This document shows, piece by piece, positions 38,897 to 48,299 of a stretch of DNA of 64,000 bases. The translations under genes were made by a program, and so were the position numbers. Source of the DNA: Ralstonia sp. 25mfcol4.1 (GTDB lineage: Bacteria > Pseudomonadota > Gammaproteobacteria > Burkholderiales > Burkholderiaceae); contig NZ_FNJO01000003.1 in NCBI RefSeq assembly GCF_900104095.1, positions 310,001 to 374,000 of the forward strand, written 5' to 3'. Numbering within the stretch: position 1 is the stretch's first letter; the number at the start of each line of letters is the position of its first letter. Below the pieces are notes generated by a model. That model had not been told where the DNA came from, searched no databases, and saw only the letters and a list, made by a program, of their open reading frames with translations.

Positions 38897-40330
38897 ATGA
38901 CCGCCGTGCATTCCGACTCGTTCCTCGATCTCTGCCGCGCCGCCATCGGTCCGCAAAACGTGCTGACCGATGCGGCCGACAAGGCGCCATACCTGACGGA
39001 CTGGCGCCGCCGCTATACCGGCGACGCGCTGGCCGTGCTGCGTCCCGGCACCACCGAGGAAGTGGCCGCCGTGATGCATGCCTGCCACGCGCACAAGCTG
39101 GCCGTGGTGCCGCAGGGCGGCAACACCGGGCTGTGCGGCGGCGCCACGCCCGGGGCCGGCGAATCGGCCGCAAGGGGCGCGGTGGTGCTGTCGCTGCAGC
39201 GCATGAACCGCGTGCGCCAGGTGGACCCGCTCAACAACACGATCACCGTGGAAGCCGGCGTGATCCTGCAGCAGCTGCAGGACGTGGCGCGCGAGCATGG
39301 GCGCCTGTTTCCGCTGTCGCTGGCGGCCGAGGGCAGCTGCACCATCGGCGGCAACCTGTCCACCAATGCGGGCGGCACGGCCGTGCTGCGCTATGGCAAT
39401 ACGCGCGAACTGTGCCTGGGGCTGGAGGTGGTCAACGTACGCGGCGAGGTCTGGGACGGCTTGCGCGGGCTGCGCAAGGACAATACCGGCTACGACCTGC
39501 GCGATCTGTTCATCGGCGCCGAAGGCACGCTCGGCATCATCACCGCCGCCGTGATGAAGCTGTTCCCGGCGCCGCGCGCCCGCGTGACGGCGCTGGCCGC
39601 GGTCAAGAGCCCGCGCGCCGCGCTGGCCCTGCTGGCCATCGCCCAGTCGCACGCCAGCGCCATGCTCACCGGCTTCGAGCTGATGTCGGCCATGTGCATC
39701 GACCTGGTGACCAAGCACTTTCCGCAGCTGCGCTATCCGTTCAGCGAGCACCATCCGCAACTGGTGTTGCTGGAACTGTCCGACAGCGAGAGCGAGGACC
39801 ACGCGCGGCACATCTTCGAGACCATGATGGAAGCGGCCTTCGACGCCGGCGTGGTGACCGACGCGGTGGTGGCGGAATCGGTGCAGCAGTCGCGCGATTT
39901 CTGGAACCTGCGCGAGCATATTCCGCTGGCCCAGGTGGAAGAAGGCAAGAACGTCAAGCACGACATCGCCGTGCCCATCTCGCGCGTGGCCGATTTCATT
40001 GAAACCACCGACGCGCTGCTGCAGGACGCCTTCCCCGGGTCGCGCATGGTCACGTTCGGCCACCTGGGCGACGGCAACCTGCACTACAACGTGTCGCCGC
40101 CGGTCGGCGTGGACAACGATCAGTTCCTGAAGCACCAGGACGCCATCAACCTGATCGTCCACAACAGCGTCCACGCCCATAACGGATCGATCTCGGCCGA
40201 ACACGGCCTGGGCCAGCTCAAGCTGGAGGAAAACCGCCGCTACAAGAGCGACGTCGAACTGGCCATGATGCGCGCGATCAAGCAGGCGCTGGACCCGCAG
40301 AGACTGATGAATCCCGGCAAGGTAGTGTGA
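38897..40330 (+). CDS. FAD-linked oxidase, D-2-hydroxyglutarate/D-lactate dehydrogenase-like
   Basis: The 477-residue vanillyl-alcohol-oxidase-fold flavoprotein has the FAD-binding region VVPQGGNTGLCGG and STNAGGTAVLRYGNTRELCL, then LFIGAEGTLGIIT, and in the cap domain FGHLGDGNLHYN and SAEHGLGQLK, which coordinate metal and substrate. It probably oxidises a D-2-hydroxy acid, most like the D-2-hydroxyglutarate group. It starts five bases after DUF2069 and ends the wrbA unit. Earlier frames overlap the neighbours. Confidence 0.9.
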   Translation: MTAVHSDSFLDLCRAAIGPQNVLTDAADKAPYLTDWRRRYTGDALAVLRPGTTEEVAAVMHACHAHKLAVVPQGGNTGLCGGATPGAGESAARGAVVLSLQRMNRVRQVDPLNNTITVEAGVILQQLQDVAREHGRLFPLSLAAEGSCTIGGNLSTNAGGTAVLRYGNTRELCLGLEVVNVRGEVWDGLRGLRKDNTGYDLRDLFIGAEGTLGIITAAVMKLFPAPRARVTALAAVKSPRAALALLAIAQSHASAMLTGFELMSAMCIDLVTKHFPQLRYPFSEHHPQLVLLELSDSESEDHARHIFETMMEAAFDAGVVTDAVVAESVQQSRDFWNLREHIPLAQVEEGKNVKHDIAVPISRVADFIETTDALLQDAFPGSRMVTFGHLGDGNLHYNVSPPVGVDNDQFLKHQDAINLIVHNSVHAHNGSISAEHGLGQLKLEENRRYKSDVELAMMRAIKQALDPQRLMNPGKVV

Positions 40331-40339
40331 CGGTATATC

Positions 40340-40373
40340 GCCCCCCTTCCCCCGTGCATGGGAGAGGGGGAGC
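40340..40373. repeat. CCCTCTCCC-type palindromic element, copy 2
   Basis: A C-rich arm followed by GTGCATGGGAGAGGGGGAG forms an imperfect hairpin. It occupies the 54-base space between two converging genes and resembles the elements at 18263 and 54656. Confidence 0.45.
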
Positions 40374-40384
40374 CATCAACGCCT

Positions 40385-40714
40385 TCAATGCAGCACCGGC
40401 GGCGCCGCGTCGCCGCCATCCGGCTCGCCAAACAGCTGGCCGCACACCGCCTGACCTTCGTCGGTCAGCCGCGCCGTGCCGCGCCCGTCTTCCTCGATGA
40501 CCGTGTCGACCAGATCGGCGGCCCCCAACTGGGTCAGCACGCGCCGCAGTACGCTCATCTGCACGCTGGCACGCTTGCTCAGCCGGGCCAGGGACAGATC
40601 CTTGTCGGCCCCGCTCTGGCCGTGGTCCCACAGCGTCTTGAGGATCGCCCCTACCACGGGGTCCAGGTCATCGTCCTCGCCTTCCGGCATGTCGTCTGCC
40701 GCGTCGTTCGTCAT
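40385..40714 (-). CDS. Small winged-helix protein coupled to a MocR regulator
   Basis: The 109-residue protein has an acidic N-terminus (about 20 residues) followed by a probable winged helix: LSLARLSKRASVQMSVLRRV, then LTQLGAADLV and a wing ending RGTARLTDEGQAVCGQL. Its ATG overlaps the MocR stop as ATGA. No named family is recognised. Its DNA-binding fold and coupling suggest it works with the MocR protein. Confidence 0.75.
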   Translation of the reverse strand: MTNDAADDMPEGEDDDLDPVVGAILKTLWDHGQSGADKDLSLARLSKRASVQMSVLRRVLTQLGAADLVDTVIEEDGRGTARLTDEGQAVCGQLFGEPDGGDAAPPVLH

Positions 40715-42147
40715 GTCGTCTCCCTTTCTTGTAATGTCGCCACGAGCTTGCCCAGCGTGATCACGGCGGCTTCCACCTCTTCCGACCAGGCGCCGCTGTA
40801 GTTCAGGCGGATGCAGTTCGTGTAGCTGGGCACCGGCGAGAAGATGTGCCCCGGCGCCACCGTGATGCGCCGCTCCAGCGCGGCGTGGTACAGCGCCATG
40901 GCGTCCACCTCTTCGGGCAGTTCCACCCACAGCACATAGCCGCCGGCCGGGCGCGACACCCGCGTGCCCGCCGGGAAAAACCGCCGCACGGAGGCCGCCA
41001 TGATGTTGGCCTGCTGGGCGTAGGCCTTGCGCACGCGGCGCAGGTGATAGTCGTAGCCATCGCGGCGCAGGAACTCGGCGATGGCCAGCTGCGGAATCGT
41101 CGAGGTGGTCAGCGTGTTCAGGAACTTGAGCCGCTCCACTTTCTCCTTGTACCGCCCGGGCAGCGCCCAGCCAATGCGGTAGGCATTGGTCAGCGTCTTC
41201 GAGAACGACGAGCAGTGCAGCACGATGCCGGCCGTGTCATAGGATTTCAGCGAAGTTGGATGGGCATCGCCGTAGTACAGCTCGCCATAGACGTCGTTCT
41301 CGATGACCGGGATGTCGCGCTCGGTCAGCAGGGTCACCAGCGCCTGCTTGCGCGCGTCGGACATCTGGAAGCCCAGCGGATTCTGGAAATTCGGCATGAC
41401 CATGCAGGCGGCTACGGGCCGCTCGTCGATCAGCCGGGCCAGCGCCTGCACGTCGATGCCTTCCACGGGATCGGTGGCCACCTCCACGGCGCGCATGCCC
41501 AGCCGTTCGATGGCGTGCAGCATCGCGTAGTAGGTGGGCGACTCCACGGCGATCGTGTCGCCCGGCCTTGCCACGGCCTGCAGGCACAGGTTGATGGCCT
41601 CGGTCGCGCCAATCGTCACGACAACCTCGTTCGGATCGGCCGTGTAGCCGTTTTCCAGATAGCGGCGCGTGATCTGCCGGATCAGCTCCGGCGACCCCGG
41701 CGGCAGGTCATCGAGCACGCTCCAGGTGTCATAGCGTTTGCCGATGGCGTTGGCGTACTGGATGATGCGCTGCCACGGATACAGCTTCGGGTCAGGGTAT
41801 GGCGAGCCCAGCGGCACGGCGTCATCGGCGCGGATCGAGCGCAGCGTGGACAGCACCAGCGCGCTGACATCCACGGCCGACGGCCGCGCGGCCGGGCGCG
41901 TGGGCTGCAGGTCGATGGCCGGCTCGCCGGGCCGGGCCCGCACAAAGTAGCCGGATTGGGGCCGGCTTTCCAGGATGCCACGCGATTCCAGCAGCAGATA
42001 GGCGCGGATGACCGTGGTGATGCTCAGCCGGTGGTGCTGGGCCGCCTGGCGCACTGACGGGATCTTTTCGCCGGGCAGCAGCACGCCCTGCTGCACCAGC
42101 GCCTCGATATCGGCCGCGAGCTTTTCGTACAGGGTTGCGGTTGCCAA
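40711..42147 (-). CDS. MocR-type GntR regulator with aminotransferase-like domain
   Basis: The 478-residue protein has a GntR winged helix in the first 75 residues (LLPGEKIPSVRQAAQHHRLS) and a class I aminotransferase-like domain with VTIGATEAINLCL, the PLP lysine in CSSFSKTLTNAYRIGWALPG and a late Arg (NCIRLNYSG). MocR proteins use PLP adducts as signals. The start is a TTG at 42147 behind AAAGGCGA, since no in-frame ATG or GTG is upstream. It lies 50 bases after fdhD in the same direction, followed by the small winged-helix gene. Confidence 0.9.
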   Translation of the reverse strand: MATATLYEKLAADIEALVQQGVLLPGEKIPSVRQAAQHHRLSITTVIRAYLLLESRGILESRPQSGYFVRARPGEPAIDLQPTRPAARPSAVDVSALVLSTLRSIRADDAVPLGSPYPDPKLYPWQRIIQYANAIGKRYDTWSVLDDLPPGSPELIRQITRRYLENGYTADPNEVVVTIGATEAINLCLQAVARPGDTIAVESPTYYAMLHAIERLGMRAVEVATDPVEGIDVQALARLIDERPVAACMVMPNFQNPLGFQMSDARKQALVTLLTERDIPVIENDVYGELYYGDAHPTSLKSYDTAGIVLHCSSFSKTLTNAYRIGWALPGRYKEKVERLKFLNTLTTSTIPQLAIAEFLRRDGYDYHLRRVRKAYAQQANIMAASVRRFFPAGTRVSRPAGGYVLWVELPEEVDAMALYHAALERRITVAPGHIFSPVPSYTNCIRLNYSGAWSEEVEAAVITLGKLVATLQERETT

Positions 42148-42197
42148 CGGGTCTTCGCCTTTTCTGGATGGTCCGGGGGCGCCGGACGACCCAGGCG

Positions 42198-43028
42198 TCA
42201 GCCTGCGGCCACCAGCGAATCGGATGCTAATACGGATTCAGGCGAAGTGTATTCGACGAAGCCATCCTGGCGGCAAAAGCTCAGCAGCCGCACGCCGGCC
42301 TGTTCCGCGATGCGGATGGCCAGCGAGGTCGGCGCCGAGATCGTCGCCAGCATCGGAATCTGCATGCGTGCGGCCTTGCGCACCAGTTCGTAGCTGGCCC
42401 GGCTGGACAGGAATACGAACCCGTCGCCGAAGGCTTCGCGCGCCCGGGCCAGATGGCCGATCAGCTTGTCCAGCGCGTTGTGGCGCCCCACGTCCTCGAA
42501 CACCGCACGCAACTGGCCATCGGCCCCGCACCACGCCGCGGCGTGAACGCCGCCGGTGGCCGCCATCAGCTGCTGGCGGGCGCGCAGCGCATCGGCCGCG
42601 TGCCGGATCATGGCCGCCGTCGGCGCGATGGTGCGCGCCGTTGCCAGCGGCTCGGGCACCAGGTCGAGCAGGGCCAGGCTCTCGATGCCGCAGACGCCGC
42701 AGCCGGTACGGCCGGCCAGCGTGCGGCGGCGTTCCTTCATGGCCATGAAGGCTCGCTGGCTGATCTGCAGGCGTACCTCGATGCCATCGCAGCCGGGCTG
42801 CACCTCGACGTCGTAGATCTCGCGCACGCTGTCGACAATGCCCTCGGTCAGCGAAAAGCCGACCGCGAACGCCTCCAGGTCCAGCGGCGTGGCCATCATC
42901 ACCGCATGCGAGATGTCGTTGTAGACCAGCGCGACCGGTATTTCCTCGGCCACGTTGTCGATCTCCAGCGCGACGGCGTCGCCCTGGTGGCGGCGAACCT
43001 CGCGCGTGATGTAGCCGCGTTCGGCCAT
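42198..43028 (-). CDS. fdhD: Formate dehydrogenase accessory sulfurtransferase FdhD
   Basis: FdhD passes sulfur from IscS to the molybdenum cofactor of formate dehydrogenase-type enzymes. The 276 residues contain the conserved RTGCGVCGIESL (two Cys of the CxxC loop), DVGRHNALDKLIGH and SSRASYELVRKAA. It follows the YdeP-type oxidoreductase gene after 28 bases, so it probably activates that enzyme. Confidence 0.95.
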   Translation of the reverse strand: MAERGYITREVRRHQGDAVALEIDNVAEEIPVALVYNDISHAVMMATPLDLEAFAVGFSLTEGIVDSVREIYDVEVQPGCDGIEVRLQISQRAFMAMKERRRTLAGRTGCGVCGIESLALLDLVPEPLATARTIAPTAAMIRHAADALRARQQLMAATGGVHAAAWCGADGQLRAVFEDVGRHNALDKLIGHLARAREAFGDGFVFLSSRASYELVRKAARMQIPMLATISAPTSLAIRIAEQAGVRLLSFCRQDGFVEYTSPESVLASDSLVAAG

Positions 43029-43056
43029 GTACTACCCCCTGCGGTGGACTTCAGCC

Positions 43057-45363
43057 TTACCCGGCGCGCTGCAGCAGCACCGGGATCGACTTCGACGTGG
43101 GCGTGCCCGACCGGTCGCCGATGCTTTCCAGCGGCACCAGCGGATTCGTCTCCGGATAGTACGCGCCCAGGCAACCGGCCGGAATGTCGTAGTCGACGAG
43201 CAGGAAGTCTTGCACATGGCGCGTCACGTCGTCTTCCCAGACACTGGTGATATTTACACGTTCGCCCTCTGCAAACCCGAGCCGCTCGCGATCAGCGCGG
43301 TTGATGAACACCACGCGGCGCAGGCCGAACACGCCGCGATAGCGGTCGTCCAGGCCATAGATCGTGGTGTTGTACTGGTCGTGCGAGCGCGTGGTCATCA
43401 TCACCAGCAGGTCGTCGCCGTACTTGGCGCGGGCGCGCTTGATCGGCGTGTCGCGGTCGATCGCGTGCACCAGGAACTGCGCCTTGCCCGACGCCGTGCG
43501 CCACACGCGGTTACGCGAGGCCGGCGTCAGGTGGAAGCCGCCCGGCTGCGCCACGCGCTCGTTGTAGCGCTCGAAGCCCGGAATCACCTTTTCGATGGCG
43601 TCGCGGATGCGCGCGTAATCCTGCGCGAACCACAGCCAGTCCACCTTGTTCGATCCCAGCGTGGCGTCCGCCATCCTCGCCACGATCATGGTTTCCGACA
43701 GCAGGTGCGGCGACGCCGGCTTGTTCATCCCATACGAGATATGCACCATGCAGACCGAATCTTCCACGGTCACGCCCTGCGGCACGCCGCCCTGCTCGTC
43801 CACCTCGGTGCGGCCCAGCGTCGGCAGCAGCAGCGCATCGCGCCCGATCACCAGGTGGCTGCGGTTCAGCTTGGTGGCGATATTGACGGTCAGGTCGCAC
43901 TGGCGCAGCGCCTGCCAGGTACGGGGCGTGTCCGGGGTGGCGATCGAGAAATTGCCGCCCAGGCCCACGAACACCTTGACCTTGCCTTCGAGCATCGCGT
44001 TGATGGCGGCCACCACATCCTGGCCATGGTGGCGCGGCGGCTCGAAGCCGAACGTGGCGCCCAGGCGGTCCAGGAAGGCGTCGTCGGGCTGTTCCTCGAT
44101 GCCCATCGTGCGGTCGCCCTGCACGTTCGAATGGCCGCGCACCGGCATCAGGCCCGCACCGGGCCGGCCGATATTGCCGCGCAGCATCATCACGTTGGAC
44201 AGCAGCTGGATCGTGCGCACGCTCTCCTTGTGCTGCGTCAGGCCCATGCCCCAGCACATGATGGTGCGCTCGCTGTTGACGTAGACGTCGGCCAGCGCGT
44301 CGATATCCTCGCGCGTCACGCCCGATTCGGCCACGATGTCGGCCCAGCTCTCGGCGCGCAGGTCGGCGGCGAATGCCTCGAAGCCGGCCGTGTGGTCGTT
44401 GACGAAGGCGATATCGACCACGCGCTTGCCGCCGGTGGCCACGGCCGCGTCGTCAAGCTCGATCACGCGCTTGCCAATGCCCTTGAGCAGCGCGAAGTCG
44501 CCAGCCAGCTTGGGCCGCACGAACATCGACGCAATCTGGGTGCCGCTGCCACCGAGCATTTCCGTCACATGCTGCGGACTGACAAAACGCTCCAGGCCGC
44601 GCTCCTTGAGCGGGTTGATCGACACGATCTTCGCGCCGCGCCTTGACGCATCGCGCAGTTCGTTGAGCATGCGCGGATGGTTGGTGGCCGGGTTCTGGCC
44701 CCACACCATGATCGTGTCGGCCAGCTGGAAGTCGTCGAGCAGCACCGTGGCCTTGCCCACGCCCACCGTCACCGGCAGGCCCCGGCTGGTGGCCTCGTGA
44801 CACATGTTCGAGCAGTCCGGGAAGTTGTTGGTGCCGTACATGCGCACGAACAGCTGGAACAGGAACGCGGCTTCGTTGCTGGCGCGGCCCGAGGTGTAGA
44901 ACGTGGCGGCGTCGGGGCTGTCCAGGCGGCGCAGGTGATCGGCGATCAGGCGGAACGCGTCGTCCCACGCCACCGGCACGTACTTGTCGGTGGCGGCGTC
45001 GTACCGCACCGGATAGGTCAGGCGGCCGTGCTGTTCCAGTTCGTAGTCCGACTGCTGCATCAGCTCCGTGACCGTGTATTTCGCGAAAAACTCGTTGGTC
45101 ACGCGCTTGCTGGTGGCCTCGGCAGCCACGGCCTTGACGCCGTTCTCGCAAAACTCGAACGTGGACGCGTGCTGGCGGTCGGGCCAGGCGCAGCCCGGAC
45201 AGTCGAAACCGTCCGGCTGGTTCTGCTTGAACAGCGTCCTGTATTTGCCGCCGGCAACCTTTTCCTTGACCAGGTTGATGGCGACCTGCTTGAGCGCACC
45301 CCAGCCGGCGGCCGGGTGCGTGTAGGGGGCGATATGCCCCTTTTCGGGCGTGGGAGTACTCAT
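43057..45363 (-). CDS. FdhF/YdeP-family molybdopterin oxidoreductase
   Basis: The 768-residue molybdopterin-bis(MGD) enzyme has the YdeP-type N-terminus FDCPGCAWPD in place of the full 4Fe-4S box, TSGRASNEAAFLFQLFVRMY, SNMCHEATSRGL (Cys is the probable Mo ligand), MVWGQNPATNHPRML and a C-terminal dinucleotide-binding domain (MMTTRSHDQYNTTIYG). The substrate is unproven: such proteins are formate-dehydrogenase-like and linked to acid or formate stress. It has only CPGC near the start, so Fe-S content is uncertain. fdhD follows directly. Confidence 0.9.
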   Translation of the reverse strand: MSTPTPEKGHIAPYTHPAAGWGALKQVAINLVKEKVAGGKYRTLFKQNQPDGFDCPGCAWPDRQHASTFEFCENGVKAVAAEATSKRVTNEFFAKYTVTELMQQSDYELEQHGRLTYPVRYDAATDKYVPVAWDDAFRLIADHLRRLDSPDAATFYTSGRASNEAAFLFQLFVRMYGTNNFPDCSNMCHEATSRGLPVTVGVGKATVLLDDFQLADTIMVWGQNPATNHPRMLNELRDASRRGAKIVSINPLKERGLERFVSPQHVTEMLGGSGTQIASMFVRPKLAGDFALLKGIGKRVIELDDAAVATGGKRVVDIAFVNDHTAGFEAFAADLRAESWADIVAESGVTREDIDALADVYVNSERTIMCWGMGLTQHKESVRTIQLLSNVMMLRGNIGRPGAGLMPVRGHSNVQGDRTMGIEEQPDDAFLDRLGATFGFEPPRHHGQDVVAAINAMLEGKVKVFVGLGGNFSIATPDTPRTWQALRQCDLTVNIATKLNRSHLVIGRDALLLPTLGRTEVDEQGGVPQGVTVEDSVCMVHISYGMNKPASPHLLSETMIVARMADATLGSNKVDWLWFAQDYARIRDAIEKVIPGFERYNERVAQPGGFHLTPASRNRVWRTASGKAQFLVHAIDRDTPIKRARAKYGDDLLVMMTTRSHDQYNTTIYGLDDRYRGVFGLRRVVFINRADRERLGFAEGERVNITSVWEDDVTRHVQDFLLVDYDIPAGCLGAYYPETNPLVPLESIGDRSGTPTSKSIPVLLQRAG

Positions 45364-45520
45364 GGGGGCGACTTCCAGAACAAAAGCCCGAGTGCCCGGC
45401 CCGGTTTTCCGTGTGATGTCCGGACGCTCGCTGCGATGGTTGCAGACTAGGCCCGGAATGTGACGCGAGGGACGTACAGAACAGGTACCGCCGGAAGAGT
45501 ACAGTTTGCGCCATCGCAGT

Positions 45521-45622
45521 GCACAAACGCTTAACTGTGCTTACTGATTCTGCATGAGTGTGGTGCATCCACACCGCATCCTCATGATTTAGTCGGCGGA
45601 CAATATGCCTTACACGGCATAT
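45521..45622. promoter_or_regulatory. Group of three inverted repeats upstream of the YdeP-fdhD operon
   Basis: In the 306-base gap 45364-45669, which holds no gene, three inverted repeats lie in a row: GCACA-N10-TGTGC (45521-45540), GTGTGG-N5-CCACAC (45558-45574) and ATATGCC-N6-GGCATAT (45603-45622). They lie 158-259 bases before the oxidoreductase ATG and are operator-like. No regulator is assigned. Confidence 0.5.
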
Positions 45623-45669
45623 TTCAGGGAATAGGCTTGTGATAAGAAGCGGCAGCGCCCCCCTTTCCG

Positions 45670-46584
45670 CTACTCCGGCTGCTGCGGCGTGGCATCGATG
45701 ATGTCCTCCAGCTGCGCGCTCATCGGGATGCCCAGGCGCTCGCCGGTGGGTAGCCGGTTCAGGAACCACTGCTTGTAAAGGCGGCCCAGCTCGCCCGAGG
45801 TGATCAGGTCGCGCACGGCCTTGTCGACCACGGCCGCGAACTGCGGATCGCCCCGGCGCAGCATGATGCCGTAGGGGTCGTAGGACAGGAATTCACTGGT
45901 CACGATGAACTGCTTGCCGGCGTTGTAGTGGGCCAGGAAGCCGTACAGCAGCACGTCGTCGCCGGCGTAGGCATCGGCGCCGCCGTGGCGCATCACCTCG
46001 AAGGCATCGGCGTGGTCGCGGGCGCGGATCAGCTTGATGCCCAGGTTGAAGCGCGTGGACAGGTCCTCGATGGCGCTGGCATTGGTGGTGCCGGCCGTGG
46101 CCACCACGGTCTTGCCCTTGAGGTCGCGGAAGGTCTTCACCGGCGAATTGCGCGGCACCATCAGCTTGGTGCCCGCCACGAAGATCACCGGCGAAAACGC
46201 CACCGTGCGCATGCGTTCGGCATTGCGCGTGGTCGATCCGCATTCCAGGTCGGCCTTGCCCGACGTGATGGCGTCGAAGCGATTTTCGGACGTCACCGGC
46301 ACCCATTGCACGGTCAGGTTGCGGCTGATCTCCGCGGCGGCGGCTTCGACGATGGCCTGGCAGATATCGATCGAATAGCCGATCGGCCGCTTTGCCTGAT
46401 TCAGATACGAGAACGGCAGCGACGACTCCCGGTAGCCGATGGTCAGCACGCCGGTGTCCCTGGCCTTCTTCAGCGTGCCGGACAGCGCCACGGCGTCCTG
46501 CGCGTGGGCAGCCATCGCGCCCCAGCCCAGCAGCATCAGCGCGGCCAGGCCCCTTGCCACCAGCTTCCGGACGGATGCGCGCAT
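45670..46584 (-). CDS. Periplasmic amino-acid-type solute-binding protein (family 3)
   Basis: The 304-residue binding protein has a signal peptide (LAALMLLGWGAMAAHAQ) and family 3 features: VLTIGYRESSLPFSYLN, PIGYSIDICQAIVEA, TSGKADLECGSTTRNAER and GKTVVATAGTT, closest to glutamate/aspartate binders (GltI-like). It lies four bases after a DAACS symporter gene and no ABC permease or ATPase is near, an unusual pairing. Confidence 0.88.
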   Translation of the reverse strand: MRASVRKLVARGLAALMLLGWGAMAAHAQDAVALSGTLKKARDTGVLTIGYRESSLPFSYLNQAKRPIGYSIDICQAIVEAAAAEISRNLTVQWVPVTSENRFDAITSGKADLECGSTTRNAERMRTVAFSPVIFVAGTKLMVPRNSPVKTFRDLKGKTVVATAGTTNASAIEDLSTRFNLGIKLIRARDHADAFEVMRHGGADAYAGDDVLLYGFLAHYNAGKQFIVTSEFLSYDPYGIMLRRGDPQFAAVVDKAVRDLITSGELGRLYKQWFLNRLPTGERLGIPMSAQLEDIIDATPQQPE

Positions 46585-46588
46585 GGCG

Positions 46589-47890
46589 TCAGGCCTCCGC
46601 GGTGCCGGGCGTGCGGGGCTCCTCTCCCGGTATGTCCTTCTCGGTCTCGGGCACCGGCCCGCTGGCCAGTTGCCCTTCCCACTTGGCCACCACGGCGGCC
46701 GCAATCGAATTGCCCACAGCGTTGGTGGCCGAGCGGCCCATGTCCAGGAACTGGTCCACGCCCATGATCAGCAGCAGCCCGGCCTCGGGGATGCCGAACT
46801 GGTTCAGCGTCGCCGCGATCACCACCAGCGACGCGCGCGGCACGCCCGCCATGCCCTTCGAGGTCAGCATCAGCAACAGCAGCATCGTGATCTGCGTGCC
46901 CATCGGCAGATGGATGTCATAGGCCTGCGCGATGAACAGCACCGCGAACGTGCAGTACATCATCGAGCCGTCCAGGTTGAACGAGTAGCCCAGCGGCAGC
47001 ACAAAACTGGAGATTTTGCGATTCACGCCGAAGCGGTCGAGCGAGTCGAGCAGCTTCGGATAGGCGGCCTCGGAACTGGCCGTCGAGAACGACAGCAGGA
47101 ACGGCTCGCGGATCAGCCGCACCAGTTCGAACACGCGCTTGCCCAGGAACAGGAAGCCGGCCAGCGTCAGCAGCCCCCAGAGCACGAACAGCGCCAGGTA
47201 GAAACTGCCCATGAACTTGGCGAACGTGATCAGGATGCCCAGCCCCTGCGTGGTCACCGTCGATGCAATCGCCGCGAACACCGCGACGGGGGCCAGCCAC
47301 ATCACCGCGCCGGTGATCTTCAGCATGATCTGCGCCAGATCCTCGATCACGGCGGCCATGCGTGCGCCGCGCTCGCCCAGCGTGGCAATCGCCGTGCCGA
47401 AGAAGATCGAAAACACCACGATCTGCAGGATTTCGTTGTTGGCCATGGCCTCGGCCACCGATTTGGGCACCAGGTGGGCCACGAAATCCTTGAGCGTGAA
47501 CGCGTTGGTCTTCAGGTTGGTGGCGGCACCCACGTCGGGCAGCGGCAGGCCGATATTCACGCCCGGATGCAGCAGCGTGGCCATGACCAGGCCCAGCGTC
47601 AGCGATACCAGCGACGCGGTGATGAACCACCCCAGCGCCTTCACCCCGACGCGCCCCACCGTACTGGCATCACCCATGTGCGCGATACCGATCACCAGCG
47701 TCGAGAACACCAGTGGCGCGATGATCATCTTGATCAGCCGCAGGAAGACGTCGGTGATGATCGAGATATACCCGGCGATATCCTTGGCCACCTTCGGATC
47801 GGGGAACGCCGTGTTGCATGCATAGCCGACCACTGCGCCCAGGATCATCGCAATCAGGATCCAGGTCGTGATATTTGACTTCTTGCTCAT
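46589..47890 (-). CDS. Dicarboxylate/amino acid:cation symporter (DAACS family)
   Basis: The 433-residue transporter has about eight spans and two re-entrant loops. It shows the serine-rich signature SFSTASSEAAYPK, GYSFNLDGSMMY (NxDG sodium/substrate site) and MLTSKGMAGVPRAS with GVDQFLDMGRSATNAVGN, typical of DctA/GltP. It imports C4-dicarboxylates or glutamate/aspartate. AAGGAGACGTC precedes the ATG at 47890. The solute-binding protein gene follows directly. Confidence 0.93.
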   Translation of the reverse strand: MSKKSNITTWILIAMILGAVVGYACNTAFPDPKVAKDIAGYISIITDVFLRLIKMIIAPLVFSTLVIGIAHMGDASTVGRVGVKALGWFITASLVSLTLGLVMATLLHPGVNIGLPLPDVGAATNLKTNAFTLKDFVAHLVPKSVAEAMANNEILQIVVFSIFFGTAIATLGERGARMAAVIEDLAQIMLKITGAVMWLAPVAVFAAIASTVTTQGLGILITFAKFMGSFYLALFVLWGLLTLAGFLFLGKRVFELVRLIREPFLLSFSTASSEAAYPKLLDSLDRFGVNRKISSFVLPLGYSFNLDGSMMYCTFAVLFIAQAYDIHLPMGTQITMLLLLMLTSKGMAGVPRASLVVIAATLNQFGIPEAGLLLIMGVDQFLDMGRSATNAVGNSIAAAVVAKWEGQLASGPVPETEKDIPGEEPRTPGTAEA

Positions 47891-48025
47891 GACGTCTCCT
47901 TTGGGGGTGGCCGTATGGAAGTCCTGCGCCGAGGTCTGCACCTGTAACGATAGGTCGCGGGTGTGCCATGGGCAAATCCGGAAACGGCCATGCCGGCCTC
48001 CGCTGATGCATAGCATTTCCTTTGA

Positions 48026-48054
48026 TTGCACCAACAAGGGGCGATGTTTATAAT
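48026..48054 (+). promoter_or_regulatory. Candidate sigma-70 promoter for the RND pump gene
   Basis: TTGCAC and a perfect TATAAT are spaced by 17 bases, pointing to the RND gene 246 bases downstream. The rest of the 409-base gap 47891-48299 is C-rich; no gene or clear operator was seen in it. Confidence 0.5.
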
Positions 48055-48299
48055 TCGCCACACTCGCCACCGGCCCGACGCGGCCGGAGCGTCATACCCA
48101 AAAGCGCGCGCTGCGCCGCCCGACCGAGCCATCGGGCCGCGTTGACCGTGCCACCGGGCCTCACCGGCCCACCGACCGCCCGGCATTCCCACCGCCCCGC
48201 GGCGGCAGATATTGCGATACCTACCCAACCCACGCCGAGTCTCGGCGCGCCGCCGCATGGCCGGGCGCGATGCACGGTGTTAGCAGTCGTTCGTCATCT

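Noticed and set aside
43057..45363. Selenocysteine in the formate-dehydrogenase-like enzyme
   Set aside because: The Mo-ligand position carries a normal Cys codon (NMCHEATS); no in-frame TGA is present.
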